Assembly: GCF_008367235.1 (NCBI RefSeq)
Contig: NZ_VTZS01000003.1
Span: forward strand, 1-64,000
DNA: 64,000 nucleotides
Origin: Pareuzebyella sediminis
GTDB lineage: Bacteria; Bacteroidota; Bacteroidia; Flavobacteriales; Flavobacteriaceae
Reading direction: 5' to 3'
Each line of letters opens with the position of its first letter. The stretch's first letter is position 1. The notes beneath the pieces are model-generated. The model made no database searches. It was given only the letters and a program-made list of their open reading frames with translations, and was not told where the DNA came from. Of this stretch, positions 34,003 to 41,887 are shown piece by piece. A program made the position numbers and the translations under genes.

Positions 34003-34323
34003 GTTTTCCTGTCTTATGGCAAGTTTTTTACAGCTAAAAGTAGTTTACTTTACACAGTAAACCGTAGATTCGGAGGTACCGGACAGGAGCTTATTCATCA
34101 ATCAATCAAGTACGTCAAGGGGTGACATGTAGGATGTGATAGATTCTATGATTACCTTAGAATCTTGTTCTTGAAACAAGGTTCAAAGCTATGAAACGGT
34201 GCCCTTCTTCGAGAAAAACAGAACGTTGATTATATGCCTAAAACACCATGATGGTGCAATGAGGAGGTGAACGAGGAAATACCTGTTACATGTAACCGGA
34301 CCAAAACTTGAATAATCCATAAA
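34003..34323. other. intergenic region without recognised feature
   Basis: About 320 bases without a credible frame; it must contain the promoter of the small gene series starting at 34324. Confidence 0.4.
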
Positions 34324-34755
34324 ATGGAAAGTTTCGACATCTATCATGACCTACCCATCAAGGCAACGGCGGCCAAAACATTTGAAGGCATTTCGAATCC
34401 CGAACACCTCAAAAATTGGTGGCCCTTGCGCTGTTCCGGAAAACCGGAGAAGGGCGCGGTCTATAATTTTTATTTTGGGCCTGAATACAATTGGTTTGCC
34501 GAAGTCGTTTCGTGCCGACCCGATTCGGCTTTTCACTTAAGCATGACCAAATCCGATGCAGATTGGGACCCCACGTCGTTCGGGTTTGATATCCAACGAA
34601 AGGAGGAAGGTATTCTCCTTAAATTCCGGCATACAGGTTGGCCGGAACGTAATGCCCACTTCCGTCGGTCATCCTTTTGTTGGGCCATGTTACTGAACGG
34701 ATTGAAAAATTATTTGGAAAAAGGGATAATCATACCTTTTGAGGAACGCGAGTAG
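34324..34755 (+). CDS. SRPBCC (START/AHSA1-like) domain protein
   Basis: A 143-residue cytosolic protein with the SRPBCC helix-grip fold: an opening strand with DLPIKATAAKTFEGISNPEHLKNWWP, a central EVVSCRPDSAF strand, and a long C-terminal helix (WAMLLNGLKNYLEKG). Such domains bind small hydrophobic ligands in a deep pocket. It begins a series of three closely spaced plus-strand genes (36 and 21 bases apart) with DUF1801 and DUF3052 members, plus a secreted protein, that is often seen together in flavobacteria. Confidence 0.82.
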   Translation: MESFDIYHDLPIKATAAKTFEGISNPEHLKNWWPLRCSGKPEKGAVYNFYFGPEYNWFAEVVSCRPDSAFHLSMTKSDADWDPTSFGFDIQRKEEGILLKFRHTGWPERNAHFRRSSFCWAMLLNGLKNYLEKGIIIPFEERE

Positions 34756-34791
34756 GCTTTCGATGAAAGCGTTCCGTACGACGTAGTTGCC

Positions 34792-35199
34792 ATGGATAGG
34801 GATGAACCAGCCGAAATAACCGAAATACTGATGGGAATCGATGATGACCAAAAACGGAAAGACTGTTTTGCGTTATTGAAGTTCTTTACGGATATCACCA
34901 AAGAAGCACCCAAAATATGGAACGGCAACATCATTGGATTCGGGAAATATACCTACAAATACGAAAGCGGTCGTCAGGGCGAATGGTTCCTGACTGGGTT
35001 TGCGGCCAGAAAGAACGCCATTGCGGTCTATGTGATAGGTGATATTGAAAATAAGGGCTCCATTTTAAAAGCTTTGGGTACCTACAAGGAGGGTTCCTCC
35101 TGCTTATATCTTAAATCTTTGGCCAACACGGACATGGAAAAATTACGAACAGTACTACAGAAATCCATAGTCGATATAAAAGCCAGATACCGCTCTTAA
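34792..35199 (+). CDS. DUF1801 protein
   Basis: A 135-residue cytosolic protein matching DUF1801 through KRKDCFALLKFFTDITKEAPKIW, the GFGKYTYKY strand, and an FAARKNAIAVYVIG strand, with a C-terminal LRTVLQKSIVDIK helix. No enzymatic role is established. It lies 36 bases after the SRPBCC gene and 21 before the DUF3052 gene, so it is likely part of one transcript. It is only distantly like the DUF1801 gene in cassette 8. Confidence 0.8.
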   Translation: MDRDEPAEITEILMGIDDDQKRKDCFALLKFFTDITKEAPKIWNGNIIGFGKYTYKYESGRQGEWFLTGFAARKNAIAVYVIGDIENKGSILKALGTYKEGSSCLYLKSLANTDMEKLRTVLQKSIVDIKARYRS

Positions 35200-35220
35200 T
35201 ATGATAACCCGAGTTGAAAA

Positions 35221-35649
35221 ATGGACGTCAATAGAACCTCAGGATATTCGGGAACCCCCTTGGCCAAAAAATTGGGTTTAAAAGACGGCTTTACCCTACA
35301 AGTATTCAATGCCCCAAAAAAGTATGTCGATTTTTTTCATGATTTTCCTTCGAACATTGTAGATATGGGGCAACAAACCCTTGAAGCGCAAATAGATTTC
35401 ATTCATATTTTTGCCAAGAGTAGGGAAGAATTGGAGACCCACTTTATAAAAGCCAAACCTAACCTCAAGAAGAACGGTATGCTATGGATTAGCTGGCCTA
35501 AAAAGAGTTCTAAAATCCAAACCGAACTTGATAAGTCCAGTATTATGCAATACGGATTGGACAACGGCCTGGTCGATACCAAGGTAGCCGCCATCGATGG
35601 GGAGTGGAGCGGCCATAAATTTGTGTATAGGCTAAAGGACAGAAAATAG
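35221..35649 (+). CDS. DUF3052 family protein
   Basis: A 142-residue cytosolic protein with the DUF3052 pattern: YSGTPLAKKLGLKDG at the start, an IDFIHIFAKSREELE strand-helix, and a GMLWISWPKKSS strand, ending with an IDGEWSGHKFVYRL strand. No catalytic residues are known for this family. It follows DUF1801 in the same direction and precedes a secreted protein by 26 bases. Confidence 0.83.
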   Translation: MDVNRTSGYSGTPLAKKLGLKDGFTLQVFNAPKKYVDFFHDFPSNIVDMGQQTLEAQIDFIHIFAKSREELETHFIKAKPNLKKNGMLWISWPKKSSKIQTELDKSSIMQYGLDNGLVDTKVAAIDGEWSGHKFVYRLKDRK

Positions 35650-35675
35650 AACTTAAAGACCACATAAACGGGAAT

Positions 35676-36152
35676 ATGAAAAGAACGATACGTACCCTTT
35701 CGCTGATACTACTATGGGTTCAAACAGGCAATGCACAGGGTTTCTTTGAAAAAATCTCCCAAAATGAGTGGAAGGGCTCAGGAGAACTGTTAAAGCGTTC
35801 CGCTTCTTTTCAAATGGATTGGCGACCTATTCTTGATGGGAAATTTTATGAGTTATCTTTCCAAAACCAACAGGATGCATCCAAGGAATATAGGTTCAAG
35901 TCCAAGGGTATTTATCGACCCTGGGAAAATGGAACTTTTACAGGTACTTGGTTCGACTCAAGAGGATATTCCTTTCCCCTGAAGGGAAAGTTTACGGAAA
36001 ACGAACTCATTGTGTATTGGGGAAATCCGGAGACCGAAGAAGGCAAGACCACCTATCGCATAAAAGACAACGGTACGGTTTCGGTCATAGATTATATCCT
36101 CAAGGACGGAAAGCTGATACCATTCGGCAATGCCTTATACCAAAAGCCCTAG
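35676..36152 (+). CDS. secreted hypothetical protein
   Basis: A 158-residue protein with a signal peptide (residues 5-20, ending in NAQ). The mature part is a run of beta strands with Trp/Tyr-rich ends (WRPILDGKFYELSF, FTGTWFDSRG, LIVYWGNPE), typical of a small lipocalin-like barrel resembling the DUF1579-type proteins. The family is not certain. It completes the SRPBCC-DUF1801-DUF3052 series. Confidence 0.65.
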   Translation: MKRTIRTLSLILLWVQTGNAQGFFEKISQNEWKGSGELLKRSASFQMDWRPILDGKFYELSFQNQQDASKEYRFKSKGIYRPWENGTFTGTWFDSRGYSFPLKGKFTENELIVYWGNPETEEGKTTYRIKDNGTVSVIDYILKDGKLIPFGNALYQKP

Positions 36153-36239
36153 TCGCCTAAGTAATTAAAACGTTGGTGTACTGGATTTGACCGGAACTTT
36201 AAAATAATGGGGCGTTGCAAGGTGTCCAATCCTTCCTTA

Positions 36240-36803
36240 TCACTCCGGAAATCTGTTCTTTATAGTCGCTATTTGGCCCATATGATTGGCGGAATGCTCC
36301 AGTACATGGTACCAGACCCAATGGTAGTTAATACCTTCCTCAATATTCGAAGCAAACCATTCATCGTCCTTAGTTTTGAGTCCGGCCAGTGTTCGTTGGC
36401 GTACTTCGTCCCATAAATCGAGATAGTGTCGAATTGGTTTTCCCTTCAGGTTCTTTTTTGATTCATCACCCAGTTCTCCGGCCACACCTAACCGGGCTTG
36501 CTCTTCTTCGGTCCATGGCCTGCCCTCCAGCGTTTCTATTCGGTAATACGCTTCTGTAGATACTAAATGCATAACCAGCGCCCCAATACTATTTGCATGC
36601 CCGTCGTATAAAAAATCGGTTTGTGATTGATCCAGATCTTTTACCTGCTCGGTTATTCTGTTCTTCAGGTCTTCGAGCATACTGACCATTATGCCGATAT
36701 TTTGCGTATACCTTTCCGCGGGCTCGATTTCGTATTGGGCGTTCGCCAATGATAGCGAAAGAAATGTGAGTATTAAGGCTGTCTTTTTCATTGGTGTCTT
36801 CAT
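36240..36803 (-). CDS. secreted DinB-like four-helix protein
   Basis: A 187-residue protein on the minus strand. A signal peptide (6-22, ending ANAQ) marks it as exported, unusual for the DinB/YfiT superfamily. The metal-binding His triad is visible: one His in ALVMHLV and two in the C-terminal VLEHSANHMGQI helix. Superfamily members include thiol-S-transferases that use metal; the cosubstrate here is unknown. It converges with the preceding gene (88 bases between stops). Confidence 0.8.
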   Translation of the reverse strand: MKTPMKKTALILTFLSLSLANAQYEIEPAERYTQNIGIMVSMLEDLKNRITEQVKDLDQSQTDFLYDGHANSIGALVMHLVSTEAYYRIETLEGRPWTEEEQARLGVAGELGDESKKNLKGKPIRHYLDLWDEVRQRTLAGLKTKDDEWFASNIEEGINYHWVWYHVLEHSANHMGQIATIKNRFPE

Positions 36804-37421
36804 GATAGGGTAGTTAAAGTACGTAATGATAACGTTACATTTAAATTAAATTCAGTGCTAACCGATACTAATTATGATATGCAGCTGGGAGCATTTCAAC
36901 TTTTAATGAAATTTCCAGCATCGGTTCTTTCTAGGCGACCGATGCCCAATATGGATATCCTTGTGTAAGCCGACCTCCCGTTCCCTTGGGTATGCAATAA
37001 CATAGACGTACAATTTCATGGAATGGTTGCCTAGGGGTACATTATTTAGAAGTTCCGATGAACGGTCAACTTTCCGGAGTATTTCAAAAAATCAAAAGGC
37101 TTATACTACCAATTTCTGATGTATGCTCTTTTTTACTGGTTTTGTTCATTCCTAATTTTAGGAAACCACAAATTCCGTTGTAACTGAAAATTATACGTAG
37201 CAGATGCGAGCGAAACAATCGTCAAAAAAGTCGTTCATAGAATTTTGGAAGCGGTCATAAACGCTTTGAGGGCAGTATAAAGGCCCGAAAACATGATTCA
37301 CTAGCAAACACCTGAAAAGCTACTTCCATAAGGGATCTATAGGATTTGGTAGCAAAGGGTATTTTCAAACCGATCACTGGTGGACGGAACACGCGGTTTG
37401 AAGTGATTTTATAAAAGTTTT
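36804..37421. other. non-coding region with a partial dispersed-repeat copy
   Basis: No gene is supported. The block 37167-37192 (acaaattccgttgtaactg and following) matches 52907-52932. It is followed by a short piece of the palindromic repeat (gcgagcgaaacaa, 37205-37217) seen in full at 39290, 40965 and 52938. Confidence 0.55.
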
Positions 37422-39065
37422 CTAGGAACCTTTATTAACAAAAGCAATCGCCCTTTCCAATACCTCGTCACGATTATCCTTAATGCCATCAATAGAGGGA
37501 AGCACCTCGATATCTATTTTCACACCGATTCGCTGTGTCTCCAACCCATCTGGATAAAAAATTCCAATCCCCGACATATAGGTCTTAATCCCAGCGCCCA
37601 AGTCCAATTCGCTTACATTCCCATCTGCGCCTGCCGTTTGGTTACCAATGGTGGTCACTTTGTCCGCTGTTTGAAGAGCCATGGTCGTAAACTCTGCGTG
37701 ACTTTGGGTATATTCGTTAACCAATAAAATGATTTTACCCGTGTATGTTGGCTCTCCTTTAATATTACCGCATTCACGCCCATTTGTCCAAAGAAATCTA
37801 CCTGGGTAACTTAAATCCGGTTTTATGGCCTTAAAAAAAAGCCTCCTCTCCGGAATTAAATATTGTGCTAGGTTGTAAAGCGTTCCCTTTGGGTAATTTC
37901 TAATATCAAAAATGATCGCTTTTGTGTTCTTTAGACTATCCATTATTTTCGACACATCTGTTCTTTCAATAACACCCATGTTCACATAACCTATATTATC
38001 TTGTATGACCCTAAATTTCTCTGGTTTGTCCGGTTTTGTATTTTGGCTTGGATAATATCCTATAACAGCCTCATTCTTTTCTCCATCTCGAAGAAAATTT
38101 ACCTTGACATTCTTGTTTTCAAAAGGCGGCATTATAAAGTTTGCTAAATTCCTGTTCCTGCTGGCCTCATTAGATCCCCAAACGAAAGGCTTTTTCTCTG
38201 CCATAATATCATGGAGAGGTCTATCGTTTACAGCCACTATCACATCACCTCTTTGGAAAGGGTACGATTGGGTCAAAGAATTTCTATAATAACCCGACAC
38301 CACTATTTTTTCATCAATATATCTTAATTTATAGGGAGGCCATTTATATTTTACGTTCGAAGAAACGAATGCTCCATGTGCATCGTCTATATTAACGACC
38401 ATTTGTAAAAGCGTATGCTGAAACTCTGCTTCGGTTTTGACTGAGTCAAGTTTTGGAATTGTCTCAAGCAGGACCTGATTCCAAGGTTTATCGGTCTGGT
38501 ATTTGTATGGGAAAAAATACTCGATGACGTTCCAATACTTAAACCCTAACAACAGTCTATTTGATCTATCTTTCCAGTCGAAATCAGGGTATTCCGGTTC
38601 GTTTTTCAATGTAACGTTTCCGACAGTTTCATACTTGGCTTCTATATAATGATGTTTGCCATGAAACCTATTTTTTTCAATAAACTTAAGTTTATTCGAC
38701 AAAGCTGTGGTGAAAAGAATAGAATCTTTAATCCAAGAAAGATCGAAATTTTTATCAAAAAACTCCTCTTCTGAAGCTTTATGACATGAAGTGCATTCTT
38801 TGACCTTGCCCAAAGTGTTTATCCAATCCATGTATATTTTGGAAAGTGCTTCCTTATTGGCGGCCTCGATAACTTTAGGTAGCATCTTAAGTAACTGTTC
38901 ATCCCAATTAAATTTTCCTTTTGCCACCTGAGGGTGATAGTACTTTAAAAATCCCCAGATTTTTGCGGTAGAAGCTAATTTGGTCTCTTGTGAAAATTCT
39001 TGGGCGCTACAAGACGTTTGACGAGCTAAACATAGAAATAGGAAAGCCAAAAAAAATCGATGCAT
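37422..39065 (-). CDS. S41 family C-terminal processing-type peptidase
   Basis: A 547-residue protein on the minus strand with a signal peptide (1-21). Residues about 240-320 are a PDZ-like segment (FQRGDVIVAVNDRPL), then the S41 peptidase domain: VIQDNIGYVNMG, KAIIFDIRNYPKG, the Ser in TQSHAEFTTMAL and GNQTAGADGN. The catalytic Lys of CtpA-type enzymes (TxGK) is replaced, as in tricorn-like members. Odd feature: a CTSCH motif at Cys91-His95 in the N-terminal region, a haem c- or metal-binding pattern not expected of S41. It stands alone between repeat-containing spacers. Confidence 0.85.
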   Translation of the reverse strand: MHRFFLAFLFLCLARQTSCSAQEFSQETKLASTAKIWGFLKYYHPQVAKGKFNWDEQLLKMLPKVIEAANKEALSKIYMDWINTLGKVKECTSCHKASEEEFFDKNFDLSWIKDSILFTTALSNKLKFIEKNRFHGKHHYIEAKYETVGNVTLKNEPEYPDFDWKDRSNRLLLGFKYWNVIEYFFPYKYQTDKPWNQVLLETIPKLDSVKTEAEFQHTLLQMVVNIDDAHGAFVSSNVKYKWPPYKLRYIDEKIVVSGYYRNSLTQSYPFQRGDVIVAVNDRPLHDIMAEKKPFVWGSNEASRNRNLANFIMPPFENKNVKVNFLRDGEKNEAVIGYYPSQNTKPDKPEKFRVIQDNIGYVNMGVIERTDVSKIMDSLKNTKAIIFDIRNYPKGTLYNLAQYLIPERRLFFKAIKPDLSYPGRFLWTNGRECGNIKGEPTYTGKIILLVNEYTQSHAEFTTMALQTADKVTTIGNQTAGADGNVSELDLGAGIKTYMSGIGIFYPDGLETQRIGVKIDIEVLPSIDGIKDNRDEVLERAIAFVNKGS

Positions 39066-39400
39066 GTATTAGTAAAGATTAGGTTAACACCATAAAGTGT
39101 AGGCTTAAAAAAAGTGACGTTCCAAAAGAAATCATTTTTAGTGAAGATTTTACCTGCCGTATTGATTTTTATGTAAAAATTAAGAGGCATAATTTTTCAT
39201 TTTAGGACTCATACTTTTTATAGGCGCCTTTTTTATTTTCAATAGAGTCCTTTTTGTTCAACATATTAATGAGCCTTTCATGAATGGGAAACGAGCGAAA
39301 CAAAGTTTCGCGCTGCAAGCTCGCTTCGTAATACGATTATAGTAGTAAAGACAAGGAAAAATGGTAACGTAAGGGGTATAGATACTCCAAAATAGGAAAC
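39066..39400. repeat. palindromic dispersed repeat, copy 1, in non-coding spacer
   Basis: The repeat spans 39290-39342: an outer GCGAGC-like arm (here ACGAGCG) and GCTCGC, with an inner GAAAC...GTTTC stem, then tcgtaatacgattatag. The same unit is at 40965 and 52938. The rest of the spacer has no recognised gene. Confidence 0.75.
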
Positions 39401-39500
39401 AGTGGTTTATAAATTCACGGATAGTGATACCGTCTTGGCCTATTATGCTCTAGAGCTATTCCGTCTAATTCGCTTCGAATCTAAAACTGGAATACCTAAA

Positions 39501-39857
39501 ATGGGGTTAAAGACAATCCAAATACCAGAAACAATAGCTATTTTTAAAAGATATCGGAGAAACCTCTTAGTACACATTTTGGACATCTATATAAATTATT
39601 ATAAATACATATTGATTTACAACATCACTTTCTCCGCGGCGATTGGCTTGGTTTTAGGTGCTTTATGGGGTGCTTTGACTTTTGCCACCCTAGGATTGAT
39701 CATAGGTATTGTTGCCTACGATATGCTCCATAAAAACCAATACTATTTCTTCTATAACTTAGGTATTACAAAGCGAAAGTTGATCTTAAAAGTATTTCTG
39801 ATCAACCCATTTTTCTCATTACTGGTTCTCGCGGTGTTCCTTTTTATATTTCGTTGA
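39501..39857 (+). CDS. small membrane protein, likely ABC permease partner
   Basis: A protein of 118 residues from ATG 39501; a GTG at 39402 would add 33 residues that have no obvious domain, so the start is uncertain. It holds two or three membrane helices (ILIYNITFSAAIGLVLGALWG, FATLGLIIGIVAYDM, FFSLLVLAVFLFIF), with basic loops. The stop TGA overlaps the ATG of the ATPase gene (TGATG, 39855-39859), so the two are coupled. Together they may make a small ABC exporter; the permease is much shorter than usual. Confidence 0.7.
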   Translation: MGLKTIQIPETIAIFKRYRRNLLVHILDIYINYYKYILIYNITFSAAIGLVLGALWGALTFATLGLIIGIVAYDMLHKNQYYFFYNLGITKRKLILKVFLINPFFSLLVLAVFLFIFR

Positions 39858-40549
39858 TGGCTGAACTAAAGGTCAATAATTTATCAAAAAGATTCGGGAA
39901 CCATCAAGTACTTAAAGATATTGCCATGAGGTGCCGGACTAATGAAATAGTAGGTGTATTTGGCCGAAACGGATCGGGAAAGTCGACGATGCTAAAGTGT
40001 ATTTTCGGCACGTTAAAAGCTGATACTATCAACCTTGCTATCGATGGTTCGGGAATGAATCCAGTCGATATCATACCGAGCGGTAAAATCGGATACCTTC
40101 CCCAAGAGTCCTTTCTTCCCAAAAATACTAAGGTCAAAAATGCGATTCAGATGTACTTTGCTGATGAGAGGCGACAGGACAATGTTTTCTATGCTCCCGG
40201 TATCAATGAAATAGTAAATAAAAGCATTAAGAATTTGTCCTTCGGGCAGCTGCGTTACTTTGAATTGGTACTGGTCTCCTTTCTAGACCACCCTTTTCTA
40301 TTGCTCGATGAACCATTTTCAATGATCGAACCCCTATATAAAGGTCTTATACGGGATTTTCTTATCGGTCTAAAAGAGGAAAAAGGCATTATACTTACGG
40401 ATCATTACTATTGGGATGTTTTGGCCGTATCGGATAAAAACATACTGATCAAGGATTCAAAAGCATATTTGGTACACGATGAAGATGATTTAGCCAAGCT
40501 GGGGTACTTAAAAAAAAACAACCTCAATAACGATTCTAAAAATTGTTGA
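39857..40549 (+). CDS. ABC transporter ATP-binding protein
   Basis: A 230-residue ATPase. Walker A GRNGSGKST lies near residues 36-44; the Q-loop is in LPQESFLP; the signature motif reads NLSFGQLRYFEL in place of LSGGQ, a degenerate form; Walker B with the catalytic Glu is LLLDEPFS, and the H-loop His is in LTDHYY. ATG 39857 is used since it overlaps the stop of the upstream membrane gene by one base; a TTG one codon earlier would put the start inside that gene. The degenerate signature and tiny partner suggest an unusual transporter. Confidence 0.85.
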   Translation: MAELKVNNLSKRFGNHQVLKDIAMRCRTNEIVGVFGRNGSGKSTMLKCIFGTLKADTINLAIDGSGMNPVDIIPSGKIGYLPQESFLPKNTKVKNAIQMYFADERRQDNVFYAPGINEIVNKSIKNLSFGQLRYFELVLVSFLDHPFLLLDEPFSMIEPLYKGLIRDFLIGLKEEKGIILTDHYYWDVLAVSDKNILIKDSKAYLVHDEDDLAKLGYLKKNNLNNDSKNC

Positions 40550-41309
40550 AGTAGTTCAGGTTGCGTCCCCTCAAATTTTGCCTTTAGACCACCCTAAGGT
40601 TGATCTTTCCAAAAATTGGTAACGTGCTATATACGGGCACAGGAATAGATTAAAAAATATTTTTCATAAAGCACGCTATAAGCGTGTAGAAGTGCAATGG
40701 CAGCGACACGGTGTAAGACCATTTTTTAAAGGCTGGGTGAGAGGCGCTTGTATTTGCTTTCACATGATTAATTTGGTGTATTGGTGTATTGGTGTATTGG
40801 TGTATCTGAAAACTAAAAAAGCATGTAAGTAATTAATTTACCGTCTTTTCACATTAATTTGGATTTCTCCGAGCGGTCTAAACAGGGCTCGAACTTTTTT
40901 CGAAAATACCCTGTCTGTAACGCCTGCTGAAGGGTTATTTTTTAAGCGTACCTAAAATACATAAAGCGAGCGAAACGAAGTTTCATGCTGCAAGCTCGCT
41001 TCGTAATACGATTATAGAACCGAAGGCTGAGAAAAATACTGAACCCCAAAACCGCCTTTGGGGAAATCATTGGGGGCCCCAGCATGGGCGCGGGCATGGC
41101 CATTTTCAATGCGACACGACATTGCTTTAGGGACTTGCTTATTACTCCCGACAAGGTACCGACCAAGCCTCTTGAACCGCGAGTAAAGGATGCTGCTTCG
41201 TAAAGATGCGTCTGAAGTAGGCTACCGATGTGAAACAATACCTCATTAAATGCAGATGCCCTTTGGTTCTCAAAGGGCATCCATACAAAGATAAGCACTA
41301 GTAAATGTA
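40550..41309. repeat. repeat-rich non-coding region with dispersed-repeat copy 2
   Basis: Contains four tandem copies of TTGGTGTA (40773-40804). A block ending in tttggatttctccgagcggt (about 40858-40897) shared with 53163-53204, whose complement resembles the 3' end of a tRNA (GTTCGAG loop) without the rest, is also present. The palindromic repeat lies at 40965-41030. The downstream part (41031-41309) has no clear gene. Confidence 0.75.
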
Positions 41310-41873
41310 CTACTGCACGGCTATGGCGAAGGTCGAGGTAAAATCGGTCTCCCCTCCCGCATCGTCAAGCCCCGTATTGGGCTTTGTAGGCTCATGCCGT
41401 AAAGTAAAGGTAAGGGTGCCCGAGCTTACGGCCCCTGCGGTCAAGGTAAACTCCGTACCCAAGGGGTTGTCGTCGCCGTCAAAATTTTCGTAATCGGTAG
41501 TGACATCAAGTCCGGTACTGACCGTATAGAAAAATTGATGTTCCAAGCTTTCCTCTTCCACTTCGGTCGTAATGTTTTCCGCCGGACTTTCAGTTTCGTT
41601 CAAAAGCTCGATACTACCATCGTATACCATACCCGCCGAGAGGTTTCCAGAAACCGTAATTTCGGGTGCATTCGGGCCATCTCCATCGAGATCGCGTGTT
41701 TGCAGCGTAATGGCAGTGCCACCCCCATCGGGAGTCAAAGTAACCGTCATTGTCGTAATTACCTCTTCTTCGTTTACAGGTGGGGGCGTGCCGTTATCGT
41801 CATTGGAACAGGCCACGAACAATAGTCCGGCAATACAGGCTATACTTAAAAATTTTAGATTTTTCATTTGCAT
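41310..41873 (-). CDS. lipoprotein of a TonB receptor/copper cluster
   Basis: A 187-residue lipoprotein with the lipobox FVAC (Cys22 or so). The mature part is beta-rich with Asp-Gly repeats (TLTPDGGGTAITLQTRDLDGDG, NFDGDDNPLG). I recall similar proteins annotated as having a type 1 periplasmic-binding fold next to TonB-dependent receptors in flavobacteria. It is 14 bases downstream of the receptor gene and on the same strand, so it likely assists capture or passage of the same substrate. The function is inferred from context. Confidence 0.7.
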   Translation of the reverse strand: MQMKNLKFLSIACIAGLLFVACSNDDNGTPPPVNEEEVITTMTVTLTPDGGGTAITLQTRDLDGDGPNAPEITVSGNLSAGMVYDGSIELLNETESPAENITTEVEEESLEHQFFYTVSTGLDVTTDYENFDGDDNPLGTEFTLTAGAVSSGTLTFTLRHEPTKPNTGLDDAGGETDFTSTFAIAVQ

Positions 41874-41887
41874 TTCATTTTAAAAAA

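Noticed and set aside
40773-40804. CRISPR-like direct repeats
   Set aside because: The 8-bp units are directly tandem with no spacers, so it is a simple tandem repeat.
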